The notes below the pieces were generated by a model. That model did not search any database. It saw nothing but the letters and a program-made list of their open reading frames with translations, and was not told the origin of the DNA. From contig NZ_VJZE01000013.1 of assembly GCF_009377205.1 (NCBI RefSeq), positions 1 to 52,203 on the forward strand: DNA of 52,203 nt, in the 5' to 3' direction. This document shows, piece after piece, positions 39,480 to 48,875 of the stretch. A program made the translations under genes and the position numbers. Source of the DNA: Streptomyces phyllanthi (GTDB lineage Bacteria > Actinomycetota > Actinomycetes > Streptomycetales > Streptomycetaceae). Within the stretch, counting starts at the first letter, position 1, and every line of letters starts with the position of its first letter.

Positions 39480-41555
39480 GTGAGTACCGCACGTCGCCTT
39501 CGGCTTCCCGGCATCGCCTACGGCGGCGACTACAACCCCGAGCAGTGGCCCGAGGAGGTCTGGGCCGAGGACATGCGCCTCATGCGCGAGGCGGGCGTGA
39601 CCATGGTCAGCGTCGGGATCTTCTCCTGGGCGCTGCTGGAACCCGCCGAAGGCGTCCACGACTTCTCCCGCATGGACCGGATCCTCGATCTGCTCCACGA
39701 GAACGGCATCGCCGCCGACCTCGCCACGCCCACCGCCGCCCCGCCCGCCTGGTTCTTCAAGGCCCACCCGGAGGCGCTGCCGGTCGACCGGGACGGCCGC
39801 CGGCTGTGGCCCGGCAGCCGCCAGACCTTCTGCCCCAGCAGCCCCGCCTACCGCAGCGCGGCGCTGCGTATCGCGGGTGTCCTCGCCGAGCGCTATGCCG
39901 CCCACCCGGCCGTCGCCATGTGGCACGTCCACAACGAGTACGGCTGTCACAACGCCGCCTGCTACTGCGACACCAGCGCCGCCGCCTTCCGCACCTGGCT
40001 GCGCGCCCGCTACGACGACGACCTGGACGCCCTCAACCACGCCTGGGGCACCACCTTCTGGAGCCAGTGGTACTACGCGTGGGACCAGATCCTGCCGCCC
40101 CGCGCCACCGGCGCGGTCCCCAACCCCACCCACCAACTGGACTGGCGCCGGTTCTGCTCCGACGAACTACTGTCACTGTGCACCGCCGAACGCGACGTAC
40201 TGCGCCGGGCCGCTCCGGACATCCCCGCGACCACCAACCTCATGGTCCTGCGCACCTTCGACGCTCTGGACTACTGGCGCTGGGCGCCCGAGTTGGACAT
40301 CCTCTCCAACGACCACTACCTGATGTCCGACGACCCGGAGGCGGAGATCGACATCGCCCTCAGCGGCGACCTGATGCGGTCGCTCGCAGGAGGCCCGTGG
40401 TTCCTCATGGAGCACTCGACCGGTGCCGTCAACTGGCAGCCGGTCAACCGCGCCAAGCGGCCGGGGGAGATGCGCCGCAACGCCCTGGCACATGTGGCCC
40501 GCGGCGCCGACGGCATCGCGTTCTTCCAGTGGCGTGCGGCGAAGGCGGGCGCCGAGCAGTGGCACTCGGCGATGCTGCCGCACAGCGGCACCGACAGCCA
40601 CGTCTGGCGGGACGTCGTCCAGTTGGGCACGGACCTGAAGGCCCTGGCCGAGGTACGGGACTCCACCGTCCCCGCGCAGGTGGCGATCGTGTGGGACTGG
40701 GACGCCCGATGGGCGCTGGAACTGCCCTCGCAGCCCAGCGGCGAACTGCGCTACCAGGACCTGGTGCGCGACTGGTACACCCCCTTGTGGCGGGCAGGGG
40801 TGGCCGTCGACTTCGTACGCCCCGGCGACCCGGGGCTCGACCGCTACAAACTCGTCCTGGTGCCGTCGCTGTACCTGGTGACGGAGGCCGCCGCGGCGAA
40901 CCTCGTCCGGTTCACCGAACACGGGGGCACGCTGGCCGTCGGCTTCCACAGCGGCATGGTCGACGAGAACGGGCACGTTCGCCTCGGCGGCTACCCCGGC
41001 GCGTTCCGTGACGTCCTCGGGGTGCTCACCGACGAGTTGTTCCCGCTGCTGCCCGGAGAGACGACCGGCCTGGCCGGCGAAGTGCCTCCGGGTGCCACGG
41101 CCGAGCTGTGGTCGGAACGGGTCCGTCCCGCCGGCGCGCAGGCCGTCGCCTCCTACGCCGATGGCCCGCTGGCCGGCCACCCTGCCGTCACCCGCCACCA
41201 GCATGGCAGCGGAACCGCCTGGTACCTGGCCACCCGTCCTGACCCCGACACGCTCGCCGCCCTGCTCGACCGCATCCGCCGGGAGGCCGACGTGACGCCG
41301 CAGCACCGGGCGCCCGCCGGGATCGAGGTGGCCCTGCGCCGCGGCAGCGAGGCCGACTACCTGTTCCTCATCGACCACACCGGAGACGGCGCCGAAGTCC
41401 CGGTCCCTTCCGGCGAGACGGAACTTCTCACCGGCAAGCCCGTCACCGGCTCGGTCACCGTCCCCGCGGGAGGCGTCGCGGTCGTACGCCGGCCGCACCG
41501 TGCAACGGCGGACACCCTCGGGGAGGACACGGAACCGACGAGGCCCCCGCGCTGA
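39480..41555 (+). CDS. GH42 beta-galactosidase
   Basis: 691 residues from GTG 39480 (GGAG about 10 bases upstream). No signal peptide, so intracellular. The TIM-barrel domain about 10-390 opens GIAYGGDYNPEQWPEEVWAE. The acid/base is Glu153 in MWHVHNEYG and the nucleophile Glu311 in FLMEHSTG. Cys118, Cys156, Cys161 and Cys163 (FCPS, YGCHNAACYCD) match the zinc cluster of GH42. The trimerisation domain (about 395-600) and C-terminal beta domain (about 605-665) follow. It should release galactose from imported beta-galacto-oligosaccharides. Last gene of the importer operon; a strong hairpin follows. Confidence 0.95.
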   Translation: MSTARRLRLPGIAYGGDYNPEQWPEEVWAEDMRLMREAGVTMVSVGIFSWALLEPAEGVHDFSRMDRILDLLHENGIAADLATPTAAPPAWFFKAHPEALPVDRDGRRLWPGSRQTFCPSSPAYRSAALRIAGVLAERYAAHPAVAMWHVHNEYGCHNAACYCDTSAAAFRTWLRARYDDDLDALNHAWGTTFWSQWYYAWDQILPPRATGAVPNPTHQLDWRRFCSDELLSLCTAERDVLRRAAPDIPATTNLMVLRTFDALDYWRWAPELDILSNDHYLMSDDPEAEIDIALSGDLMRSLAGGPWFLMEHSTGAVNWQPVNRAKRPGEMRRNALAHVARGADGIAFFQWRAAKAGAEQWHSAMLPHSGTDSHVWRDVVQLGTDLKALAEVRDSTVPAQVAIVWDWDARWALELPSQPSGELRYQDLVRDWYTPLWRAGVAVDFVRPGDPGLDRYKLVLVPSLYLVTEAAAANLVRFTEHGGTLAVGFHSGMVDENGHVRLGGYPGAFRDVLGVLTDELFPLLPGETTGLAGEVPPGATAELWSERVRPAGAQAVASYADGPLAGHPAVTRHQHGSGTAWYLATRPDPDTLAALLDRIRREADVTPQHRAPAGIEVALRRGSEADYLFLIDHTGDGAEVPVPSGETELLTGKPVTGSVTVPAGGVAVVRRPHRATADTLGEDTEPTRPPR

Positions 41556-41668
41556 GGGGTCGGGGTGTGGAGTACCTCCCTCAACAGCACGGGAGCCCCG
41601 TCCTTCGCGGACACTCCTCGGGCAGCCGGACACCCCGGCGCCGAGCGTGTTGCCCATCGCGTCAGGCC

Positions 41669-41705
41669 GCCACCCGCGCCCGCCGGAACGCCCGGCGCGG
41701 GTGGC
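41669..41705. terminator. Terminator between convergent GH42 and ABC ATPase genes
   Basis: GCCACCCGCGCC (41669-41680) and GGCGCGGGTGGC (41694-41705) are perfect 12-base arms around a 13-base loop, located in the 196-base gap between the two stops. Confidence 0.8.
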
Positions 41706-41738
41706 AGTCGTACCGCGGTGGGCAGTCGTACCGCGGTG
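41703..41738. repeat. Perfect 18-base tandem duplication
   Basis: GGCAGTCGTACCGCGGTG occurs twice in direct succession (41703-41720, 41721-41738). It overlaps the right arm of the terminator. Probably a slippage product. Confidence 0.8.
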
Positions 41739-41751
41739 GTCGTGTCGTCCG

Positions 41752-42590
<839 letters not shown>

Positions 42591-42594
<4 letters not shown>

Positions 42595-44351
42595 GTGATC
42601 CTGCCCTCGGTCCGAGCGATGCTGGGTGTGCTCTCGATGAGTTTCCTCGTGTAGGGGTGCTGGGGCCGGTAGAAGATGTCCTCGATGGAGCCTTCCTCCA
42701 CGATGTGGCCCTTCTCCATCACGATCGCGCGGTCGCAGGTGTCGGCCACCACTCCCAGGTCGTGGGTGATCAGGATGATCGCCATGCCGCGCTCGTCGCG
42801 CAGTGTCCGGAGCAGGTCCAGGATCCCCGCCTGCACGGTCACGTCGAGTGCCGTGGTGGGTTCGTCGGCGATCAGCACCTTCGGCGTGCCGGCCAGCGCC
42901 ATGGCGATGACGACGCGCTGGAGCATGCCGCCGGACAGTTCGTGCGGGTGCCGGCGTGCGACGTCGTCTGGGTCGCGCAGGTGGACGCTGGTCAGCAGCT
43001 CGCGGATCCGTTCCCTGACGGCCTCCTTCCCGCCCGGTGCGGTGCCGGTGCGGCGGATGACCTCGCCCAGTTGGGAGCCGATGGTGAAGTACGGGTCGAG
43101 TGCCACCATGGGTTCCTGCGAGACCAGGGCGATCTCGCCACCGCGGATGTGCTGCAGTTCCCGTTCCGGCAGGCCGCTGATCCGGTGGCCGGCCAGCCAG
43201 GCCGAGCCGCTCGTCACGGCTCCGTTGGGCGGGAGCAGTCCGAGCAGGGACAGGCCGGTCACTGTCTTTCCGCTGCCGGACTCCCCGACGAGACCGAAGA
43301 TCTCACCGGGGCGGACCGTGAAGCCGATGGAGTCGACGACGGTGCGGGGTCCTTGCGCGGTGGCGAAGGTGATCGAGTAGTCGCGTACGGCGAGCACCGC
43401 CCCGTCCGACGGTTTCTCCGACGGCTTGGCGGCATCCTGGAGAGCCGCTGTGGGAACCGGCTGCCGCGACCGGCCACCGGTGGCCTGCCGCCGGTCCTGT
43501 TCGAGGTCGCGCAGCCCGTCGCCGATGAGCCCGAAGGACAGGGACATGAGGCCGATGACGCCTCCGGAGACGAACAGCAGGTAGGGGTCCTGCTGCATGA
43601 TCTGGGCGGCCTCGCCGACCATGCCGCCCCAGCTCGGGGCGGGCGCCGGAGTGGCCAGTCCGAGGAATCCGAGGCCGGTCTGGATGGCGAGGGCGTTGCC
43701 CGAGAAGAGGAAGACCGGGACCAGCAACTGCCCTGTCAGCCTCGGGAGGATGTGCCGTGCCATGATCCGCGCGGGGCCGAGCCCGGACACCCTGGCGGCG
43801 TCCACGAACAGTTCCTCGCGCAGCGCGAGGCATGAGCTGCGGATGATCCGGGCCAGGCCCGCGGAGGCGAAGAAGCCGATCGTGAGCATGGCGGCGACGT
43901 TGCTCTGGTAGAAGATCGCCAGGACGGCGAGCGTGATGATGACCGCGGGAACCGAGAGCATGACGTCCAGCGCGGCGACGATGACGCGGTCGGTCCAGCC
44001 GCGCAGGTAGCCGGCCAGCATGCCCAGGGACATGCCGAAAAAGGCGTAGACGAGCACGGCCAGTCCCACCCCGATCAGGGTCGGCCGTCCGCCGTACAGG
44101 AGCCGGCTCAGCACGTCGCGGCCCAGGACGTCGGTGCCCAGCAGATGGTTGGCCGAGGGGCCGGACAGCGTGTGGAGCAGGTCCTGCGTCAGCGGTGGGT
44201 GCGGTGCCAGGAGCGGGGCGAGGACCACGGCGAGGCTGATCCCGGCGACCACGACGAGCGCCGCGGCAGCAACGGGACGGCGCCAGATCCCGGCGAAGGG
44301 GTTGGTCCACGCCCGCGATCGCGCCTTCGGGGGCGGCTCGGCAGTGGTCAT
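42591..44351 (-). CDS. ABC transporter permease-ATPase fusion (DppC-DppD)
   Basis: 586 residues from ATG 44351, overlapping the upstream permease stop (ATGA). Residues 1-285 are a DppC-like permease: an N-terminal helix, HLLGTDVLGRDVLSRLLYGG, about five further membrane helices, and the EAA-like loop ELFVDAARVSGLGPARIMAR. A linker about 285-310 joins an ATPase domain: Walker A GESGSGKTVTGLSLL, Q-loop LVSQEPMVALDP, signature LSGGMLQRVVIAMA, Walker B VLIADEPTTALD and ITHDLGVVADTCD. Fused permease/ATPase subunits of this class occur in actinomycetes. Both halves look intact, so one chain supplies two of the four core subunits. Confidence 0.93.
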
Positions 44352-45289
44352 TCCGTACGCACCTTGGGGTTGAGGAGGCTGTAGAGGATGTCGACGAGAA
44401 GGTTCACCACGATCACCATGACCGTGAAGGTGATGGCGAGGCCCTGCACGACCGGCAGATCGTGCTGGTTGGTCGCGTCCACGACCGTGGTGCCCAGACC
44501 GGGCAGGGTGAAGACGTTCTCGATGAGGATCGTGCCGGGGATGAACGTGATCATCATGAGGCCGATGGTGGTCACCACCGGCAGTCCGCAGCCCCGCAGG
44601 GCGTGCTTCCAGACGATCGAGGAGGGACGGATGCCACAGGCCCGCAGCGTTCTGATGTGGTCGAGGCCGAGGGTGGACAGCATCGCGTCGCGAGTGACCT
44701 TGGAGATGAAGGCGACTCCGCCGATCGAGAGGGAGACAACGGGCAGGACGAGGCCGGCTGCCCATTGCCCCGGCGACTCGGCGAACGGGGTGTACCCGGT
44801 AGCGGGGAAGAGGGCGAACTTGACGGCGAACACGGCGACCAGCACCAGTGCGATCCAGAAGTTGGGCACTGCGCTGCCCAGCAGGGACACGATGTCGAAC
44901 GCTCGGCGGCTGAACCGGCCGCGCGTCGCGCTGTACACGCCCAGCACGACGCCGACCAGGCTCGCGAGCACGGTGCCGCCGATCACCAGCGCTAGGGTGA
45001 CCGGCAGGCGTTGCCCGATCAGATCCAGCACGGATTCGCTGGTGAACAGCGAGTTGCCGAGGTCACCCTGAAGGAGGTCGCGGAGGTAGAGCCAGTACTG
45101 CACGGCGACCGGCTGGTCGAGGTGCATCGCGGCCCTGAGCGCGTCGTACTGCTCCTGCGTCGCGTTGATCCCGAGCAGCGTCCGTGCCGGATCTCCCGGC
45201 ACGAACGACTCCAGGACGAAGGTGATCGCCGAGACGATCACAAGGAGCGGGACGGACAACGCCAGCCTGCGGAGAATGATGGGAAACAT
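44348..45289 (-). CDS. ABC transporter permease (DppB-like)
   Basis: 313 residues. Classic DppB/OppB layout: an N-terminal membrane helix (LALSVPLLVIVSAITFVLES), FVPGDPARTLLG, LDQPVAVQYWLYLRDLLQGD and LGNSLFTSESVLDLIGQRLP, then five further helices. The EAA-type loop RTLRACGIRPSSIVWKHALR and ENVFTLPGLGTTVVDATNQH follow. It begins 9 bases after the binding-protein stop with GAGGG upstream, and ends overlapping the fusion gene by 4 bases. Confidence 0.93.
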   Translation of the reverse strand: MFPIILRRLALSVPLLVIVSAITFVLESFVPGDPARTLLGINATQEQYDALRAAMHLDQPVAVQYWLYLRDLLQGDLGNSLFTSESVLDLIGQRLPVTLALVIGGTVLASLVGVVLGVYSATRGRFSRRAFDIVSLLGSAVPNFWIALVLVAVFAVKFALFPATGYTPFAESPGQWAAGLVLPVVSLSIGGVAFISKVTRDAMLSTLGLDHIRTLRACGIRPSSIVWKHALRGCGLPVVTTIGLMMITFIPGTILIENVFTLPGLGTTVVDATNQHDLPVVQGLAITFTVMVIVVNLLVDILYSLLNPKVRTE

Positions 45290-45298
45290 CGGCCCTCG

Positions 45299-46855
45299 TC
45301 AGCGGGTGGTCCACAGGGTGTTCGAGACCAGCTGGGCGCCGCCCTCGGGGAACTGCACCCCGTGCAGCTTGGTGTTGTACATGACGATCGTGTCGGTACC
45401 GGACACCGGCAGCGCGAGCGCCTTGCGCACGATCACATCGGTGAGATCCTTCGCCGCCGCCCCGCTGGAGTGGGGGTCGGACTCGGCAAGCCGGGCGTAC
45501 GCGGCATCGACGTCCTTGTCGGCCACACCGAAGACGTTCATGATGCCCGTCTTGGTGAAGCCCGGCTGCTGTGCGTAGAAGTTGGAATCGCCACCCTGGC
45601 CGGGGGACAGCACGGTGGCCGCGTACTTCTTCGTCAGCAGGTCGTTGATCCAGCCGCCGAAGTTCGTCGCGGCCCTCAGCTTCAGCTTGACGCCCACCTT
45701 GGCGAGCTGGTCCTGCAGGGCCTGGACCATCTTGGTCGTCGAGGGGTCGAAGGACCCGTAGTTCACCGGGATGGTCAGTCCCTTGCCGTATCCCGCCGCC
45801 TTCAGCAACTTCTTGGCCTTGGCCGGGTCATAGGGGTACATGTCCGCGGTCGCGGGGCTGTAGCCGTCGTAACCGGGCATCGTCGGCTGGGAGGTCGGTG
45901 CCCCGTAGTCGCCGTAGACCGCCTTGGTGATCGCGGAACGATCGATGGCGAAGTTCAGCGCCTGCCGGACCCGCACATCGCCCAGCCCCTCGACGACGGT
46001 GCCCTCGCGGTCCAGGAGGAACAGGCCCGCCCAGGTGGTGGGCTTCTTGATCGTGGTGAGCGACTTGTTGCCGGCTATGGTCGGCGCCACCTCCGGAGTG
46101 CCGAACATGAGGTCGATCTGCCCGGACTTCAGGGCCTGCACCTGCGAGTTGACGTTCGGCATCACACGGACGGTGATCTTCTTGAAGTGGATGGCGGACT
46201 TGTCGTAGAAGTTCTTGTTCGGAACGTAGACGTAGTGGTCGCCGGAGACCGACTGCTTGGCGCTGTACACGTACGGCCCGGCGCCGAAGGTCGCCGAGGC
46301 GAGCTTCTTCGGGTCCTTCAGCCCCGCCGGGCTGATGATGGCCCCGCCCAGGTACGCGGGCGTGAACAGCGCCCCCATGTCGGGGTTCGGCGTCGGGCTG
46401 CTGACCACCACCGTCGAACTGTCCGGCGTGGAGAAGGTCAGGGGCTGGAACCAGGAGCCTCCCGGTCCGCTGCCCTTCTGGAAGTACTTGATCGAGTCGA
46501 CGACGGCGGCGGCGGTGACCGGCGTGCCGTCGGCGAACTTCACGCCCTTGCGCAGGTGGAGCTCGAACTTGGTGTTCCCCTTGCCGACGTAGCCCCACTT
46601 GTCGGCCAGTCCGGCTCCCAGGTCGCCGTTGGCCTTGCGCGTCAGCAGCGTCGCGTAGGCGGGGTCCATGTAGTTCAGAAAGGGCCCGACAGCGATCTGC
46701 GCGGGGTCCAGGCTGTTGGGCGCCGAGGACAGGGCGATGGTCAGGTCGACCGGGCCGGCGCTGCCGCTGCCGCTGGTCTGGCCGCCGCCGCAGGCCGCGA
46801 GCGCGAGCGATGCCGCGACGCCGATGGAGGCCTGGAGTGCGGTTCTTCTCTTCAT
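45299..46855 (-). CDS. ABC transporter solute-binding lipoprotein, family 5
   Basis: 518 residues, lipoprotein signal with Cys22 (SLALAACGGG). SBP family 5 body: LTIALSSAPNSLDPAQIAVG, LADKWGYVGKGNTKFELHLR, KGVKFADGTPVTAAAVVDSI, YVYVPNKNFYDKSAIHFKKI, VRQALNFAIDRSAITKAVYG and YPYDPAKAKKLLKAAGYGKG. Family 5 proteins bind peptides, nickel or, in several organisms, plant oligosaccharides. Divergent from a LacI regulator and near GH3, so an oligosaccharide ligand is plausible here; this is inference from context. GGAGAA is upstream of ATG 46855. Confidence 0.93.
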   Translation of the reverse strand: MKRRTALQASIGVAASLALAACGGGQTSGSGSAGPVDLTIALSSAPNSLDPAQIAVGPFLNYMDPAYATLLTRKANGDLGAGLADKWGYVGKGNTKFELHLRKGVKFADGTPVTAAAVVDSIKYFQKGSGPGGSWFQPLTFSTPDSSTVVVSSPTPNPDMGALFTPAYLGGAIISPAGLKDPKKLASATFGAGPYVYSAKQSVSGDHYVYVPNKNFYDKSAIHFKKITVRVMPNVNSQVQALKSGQIDLMFGTPEVAPTIAGNKSLTTIKKPTTWAGLFLLDREGTVVEGLGDVRVRQALNFAIDRSAITKAVYGDYGAPTSQPTMPGYDGYSPATADMYPYDPAKAKKLLKAAGYGKGLTIPVNYGSFDPSTTKMVQALQDQLAKVGVKLKLRAATNFGGWINDLLTKKYAATVLSPGQGGDSNFYAQQPGFTKTGIMNVFGVADKDVDAAYARLAESDPHSSGAAAKDLTDVIVRKALALPVSGTDTIVMYNTKLHGVQFPEGGAQLVSNTLWTTR

Positions 46856-47060
46856 CGAGGGTTCTCCGTTGTATGGGATGCCGGGGGAGCAGGGGTGGTA
46901 TGGGCGCGCAGCCCGCGAGCGGGGACACCGAGGCGGATGGCCTGGACTGTGGGCTGCGCGTCTTCAGATGGGGATCTCAGCGCGAGAGGCACTGAGCGAT
47001 GCCGATGCGCCTGACCGGGGTGACCGGTGACGGCGGCAGGGGTGGCGGAATCCGCCGTGG

Positions 47061-47095
47061 TCATACGGGGTCATACGGGGTCATACAGGGTCATA
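47061..47095. repeat. 10-base tandem repeat (TCATACGGGG)
   Basis: TCATACGGGG occurs twice, then TCATACAGGG, then TCATAGG, at an exact 10-base period (47061, 47071, 47081, 47091). The period is close to one helical turn, so the four TCATA elements lie on the same face of the DNA. It is preceded by a GGCGGA/TCCGCC palindrome. Confidence 0.8.
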
Positions 47096-47351
47096 GGTGC
47101 CGGGTACTCGCTCGCGTGATGCCGATCGCCCATCGCGGCCGACCGGCCGTCAGGTCGTCGCAGCACGGCCGCATCGCAGAACGGCGTGCAGTACCGGTGG
47201 GTCCCGGACCCAGGGAGCAACACGTATGCAATTCGCCCGGAGAATTACTCCGTCTCGTGAGGGACACGGGCCGTCTGCTTCAATGTCGACGACCGGATGA
47301 CTCGGGAGGGCGTCTCATCGCACCACCTCGCATCATGGCTACTTTGAGTAG

Positions 47352-47378
47352 CTATAACGTGTCGCTAACACGTTATAG
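47352..47378. promoter_or_regulatory. AT-rich palindrome, probable LacI operator
   Basis: CTATAACGTGT (47352-47362) and ACACGTTATAG (47368-47378) are perfect 11-base arms around CGCTA. The arms contain TATAAC and TATAGT, -10-like hexamers in both orientations. It lies 65 bases upstream of the LacI start at 47443 and is the most AT-rich spot in the region. Binding by this LacI protein would occlude the promoter. Confidence 0.7.
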
Positions 47379-47442
47379 TGGGTGCCCGTAAACTAACTGT
47401 GTCTCCTGCGTTGCGCAAGAGGTTCGTGGAAGGTGGTCATCG

Positions 47443-48444
47443 ATGGCACCGCGGAGCAGCAGGGTGACGAGTGCGGACGTGGCCCGTGAGGCCGGTGTGT
47501 CGCGGGCGACGGTGAGCTTCGTCCTCAACAACACGCAGCATCAGAAGATCACCGAAGCGACACGTCAGCGGGTGCTGGCTGCGGCGGAAAGGCTCGGCTA
47601 CGCGCCGTCGGCCGCGGCGCGAACCCTGCGGTACGGGCGTTCCGATGTCGTCCTCGGCCTGCTGCCCGACTGGCCCCTCGGCTTCGCGGCCGGGCAGCTC
47701 ATCCAGGAGCTGACGCTTGCGTTCGCGAAACGCAACTTCACCTTCGTCGTCCACTCCAGCATCCGGGGCGCCCGCTCGCTGAGCGAGATCTGGAAGGCCC
47801 TCACACCGGCCGCCGTGCTGGCCTTCGAACCGTTCTCCGACGCCGACGCGGCGGCGATGCGGTCCGCGGGCATCGAGGTGATCGCCGCCCTGTACGACGA
47901 CAAAGGACTCGGGTCGGACGAGAGCATCACCACCGCGAACGCGATCGGTGCCGCGCAGGCCCGCCACCTGGCCGCCTCCCACGGTCGACTGGGATACGCG
48001 TACCCCGACGACGAGCGGGTCGCCGTCTTCTCCAGGCCGCGCCTGGACGGTGTCCGCAAGGTGTGCGCCGAACTGGGACTGCCCGACCCCGACGTCCGGA
48101 CCGTCCCGCTGACCCCGAGCGCGGCCGCCGACGCCGTCCGGTCCTGGCTCGCTGCCGATCCCCCCGTGACCGGCATCTGCGCGTTCAACGACGACGTGGC
48201 CATGACCGTGCTGGCCGGTCTACGGCACCTCGGCCTCCAAGCCCCTCGGGACATGGCCGTGATCGGCGTCGACAACAGCCCCGCCGCGGCGGTGTCCTGC
48301 CCACCGCTGACCAGCGTCGTCCAGGACCTCCCCGCGATCGCCGAGTTGTACGCGGACACGGTGACGGTCGCGCTCGACGGCGCACAGTCCCCCGGGAACC
48401 CGGTCGAGCCGCAGATCCGGCTCGAGGTCCGCGAGTCTGCGTGA
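47443..48444 (+). CDS. LacI-family transcriptional regulator of the family-5 importer
   Basis: 333 residues; GAAGGTGG precedes ATG 47443. Helix-turn-helix about 8-60 (TSADVAREAGVSRATVSFVL, NNTQHQKITEATRQRVLAAA, RLGYAPSAAARTLRYGRSD). The effector domain is shorter and more diverged than in the other two LacI proteins (VLGLLPDWPLGFAAGQLIQE, FTFVVHSSIRGARSLSEIWK, AVLAFEPFSDADAAAM, VTGICAFNDDVAMTVLAGLR, MAVIGVDNSPAAAVSCPPLT). It is divergent from the four-gene importer operon, its likely target. Confidence 0.93.
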   Translation: MAPRSSRVTSADVAREAGVSRATVSFVLNNTQHQKITEATRQRVLAAAERLGYAPSAAARTLRYGRSDVVLGLLPDWPLGFAAGQLIQELTLAFAKRNFTFVVHSSIRGARSLSEIWKALTPAAVLAFEPFSDADAAAMRSAGIEVIAALYDDKGLGSDESITTANAIGAAQARHLAASHGRLGYAYPDDERVAVFSRPRLDGVRKVCAELGLPDPDVRTVPLTPSAAADAVRSWLAADPPVTGICAFNDDVAMTVLAGLRHLGLQAPRDMAVIGVDNSPAAAVSCPPLTSVVQDLPAIAELYADTVTVALDGAQSPGNPVEPQIRLEVRESA

Positions 48445-48875
48445 CGGCCTGCGCCGGCCCGGTGGAGGCCGCTGCAGGGGGTGGCGCCGAACCGGCGCGC
48501 CCGCTGTCGGCCTGTCGGCCACCGTGGTTCGGCCGCGTCGGCAGGGTTCCCGGCTGCAACTCCGGCCAAGCTGATCGCCTGCGTCACCGCAGGGAACCCG
48601 GTCGCCCGTATGGACGCCCCGAGCGCCCGGGCCAGTACATCCGAGCCCGCTGACCCGGTGCGCGTGCACGCCCTCCGCCGGTGGACCCCGAGGAGCCCCC
48701 TCGCAGAGCCCGCCGGGCGGCGGGCCATGTCCTGTGAGGGGCGCTGAGGAGCGGCTGCGCACGGCCCGCGGCACACGCACCCGGACCCGCACACGCACCC
48801 GGACCCGCTCCCGGACCCGGTCCGTTCCGGCACCCCCAGCGGCCCCACGTCCCGACCTCACAGAAAGTGGCCACC
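48445..48875. other. Intergenic region before the esterase gene
   Basis: 431 bases. No recognisable gene on either strand; open frames are low-complexity. It contains the perfect 18-base tandem repeat CACACGCACCCGGACCCG (48772-48789 and 48790-48807) with a partial third copy. Confidence 0.5.
48772..48807. repeat. Perfect 18-base tandem repeat
   Basis: CACACGCACCCGGACCCG is repeated twice without a gap, followed by the related CTCCCGGACCCGG. It lies about 70 bases upstream of the esterase start. Probably slippage; an effect on transcription is possible but unsupported. Confidence 0.75.

Larger units (their letters stand above)
46856..47442. other. Divergent regulatory region between binding protein and LacI genes
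   Basis: 587 bases with unusual structure: GGCGGAATCCGCC (47044-47056, odd palindrome), a 10-base-period repeat (47061-47095) and a large AT-rich palindrome (47352-47378). Open frames across it look non-coding. Promoters of both divergent genes must lie here. Confidence 0.6.

Noticed and set aside
45011..47014. 667-codon plus-strand frame opposite the family-5 binding protein and permease
   Set aside because: Shadow of two well-supported minus-strand genes.
47061..47095. Possible CRISPR or iteron array
   Set aside because: Units are 10 bases with no spacers and no cas or replication gene nearby; treated as a phased regulatory or slippage repeat.
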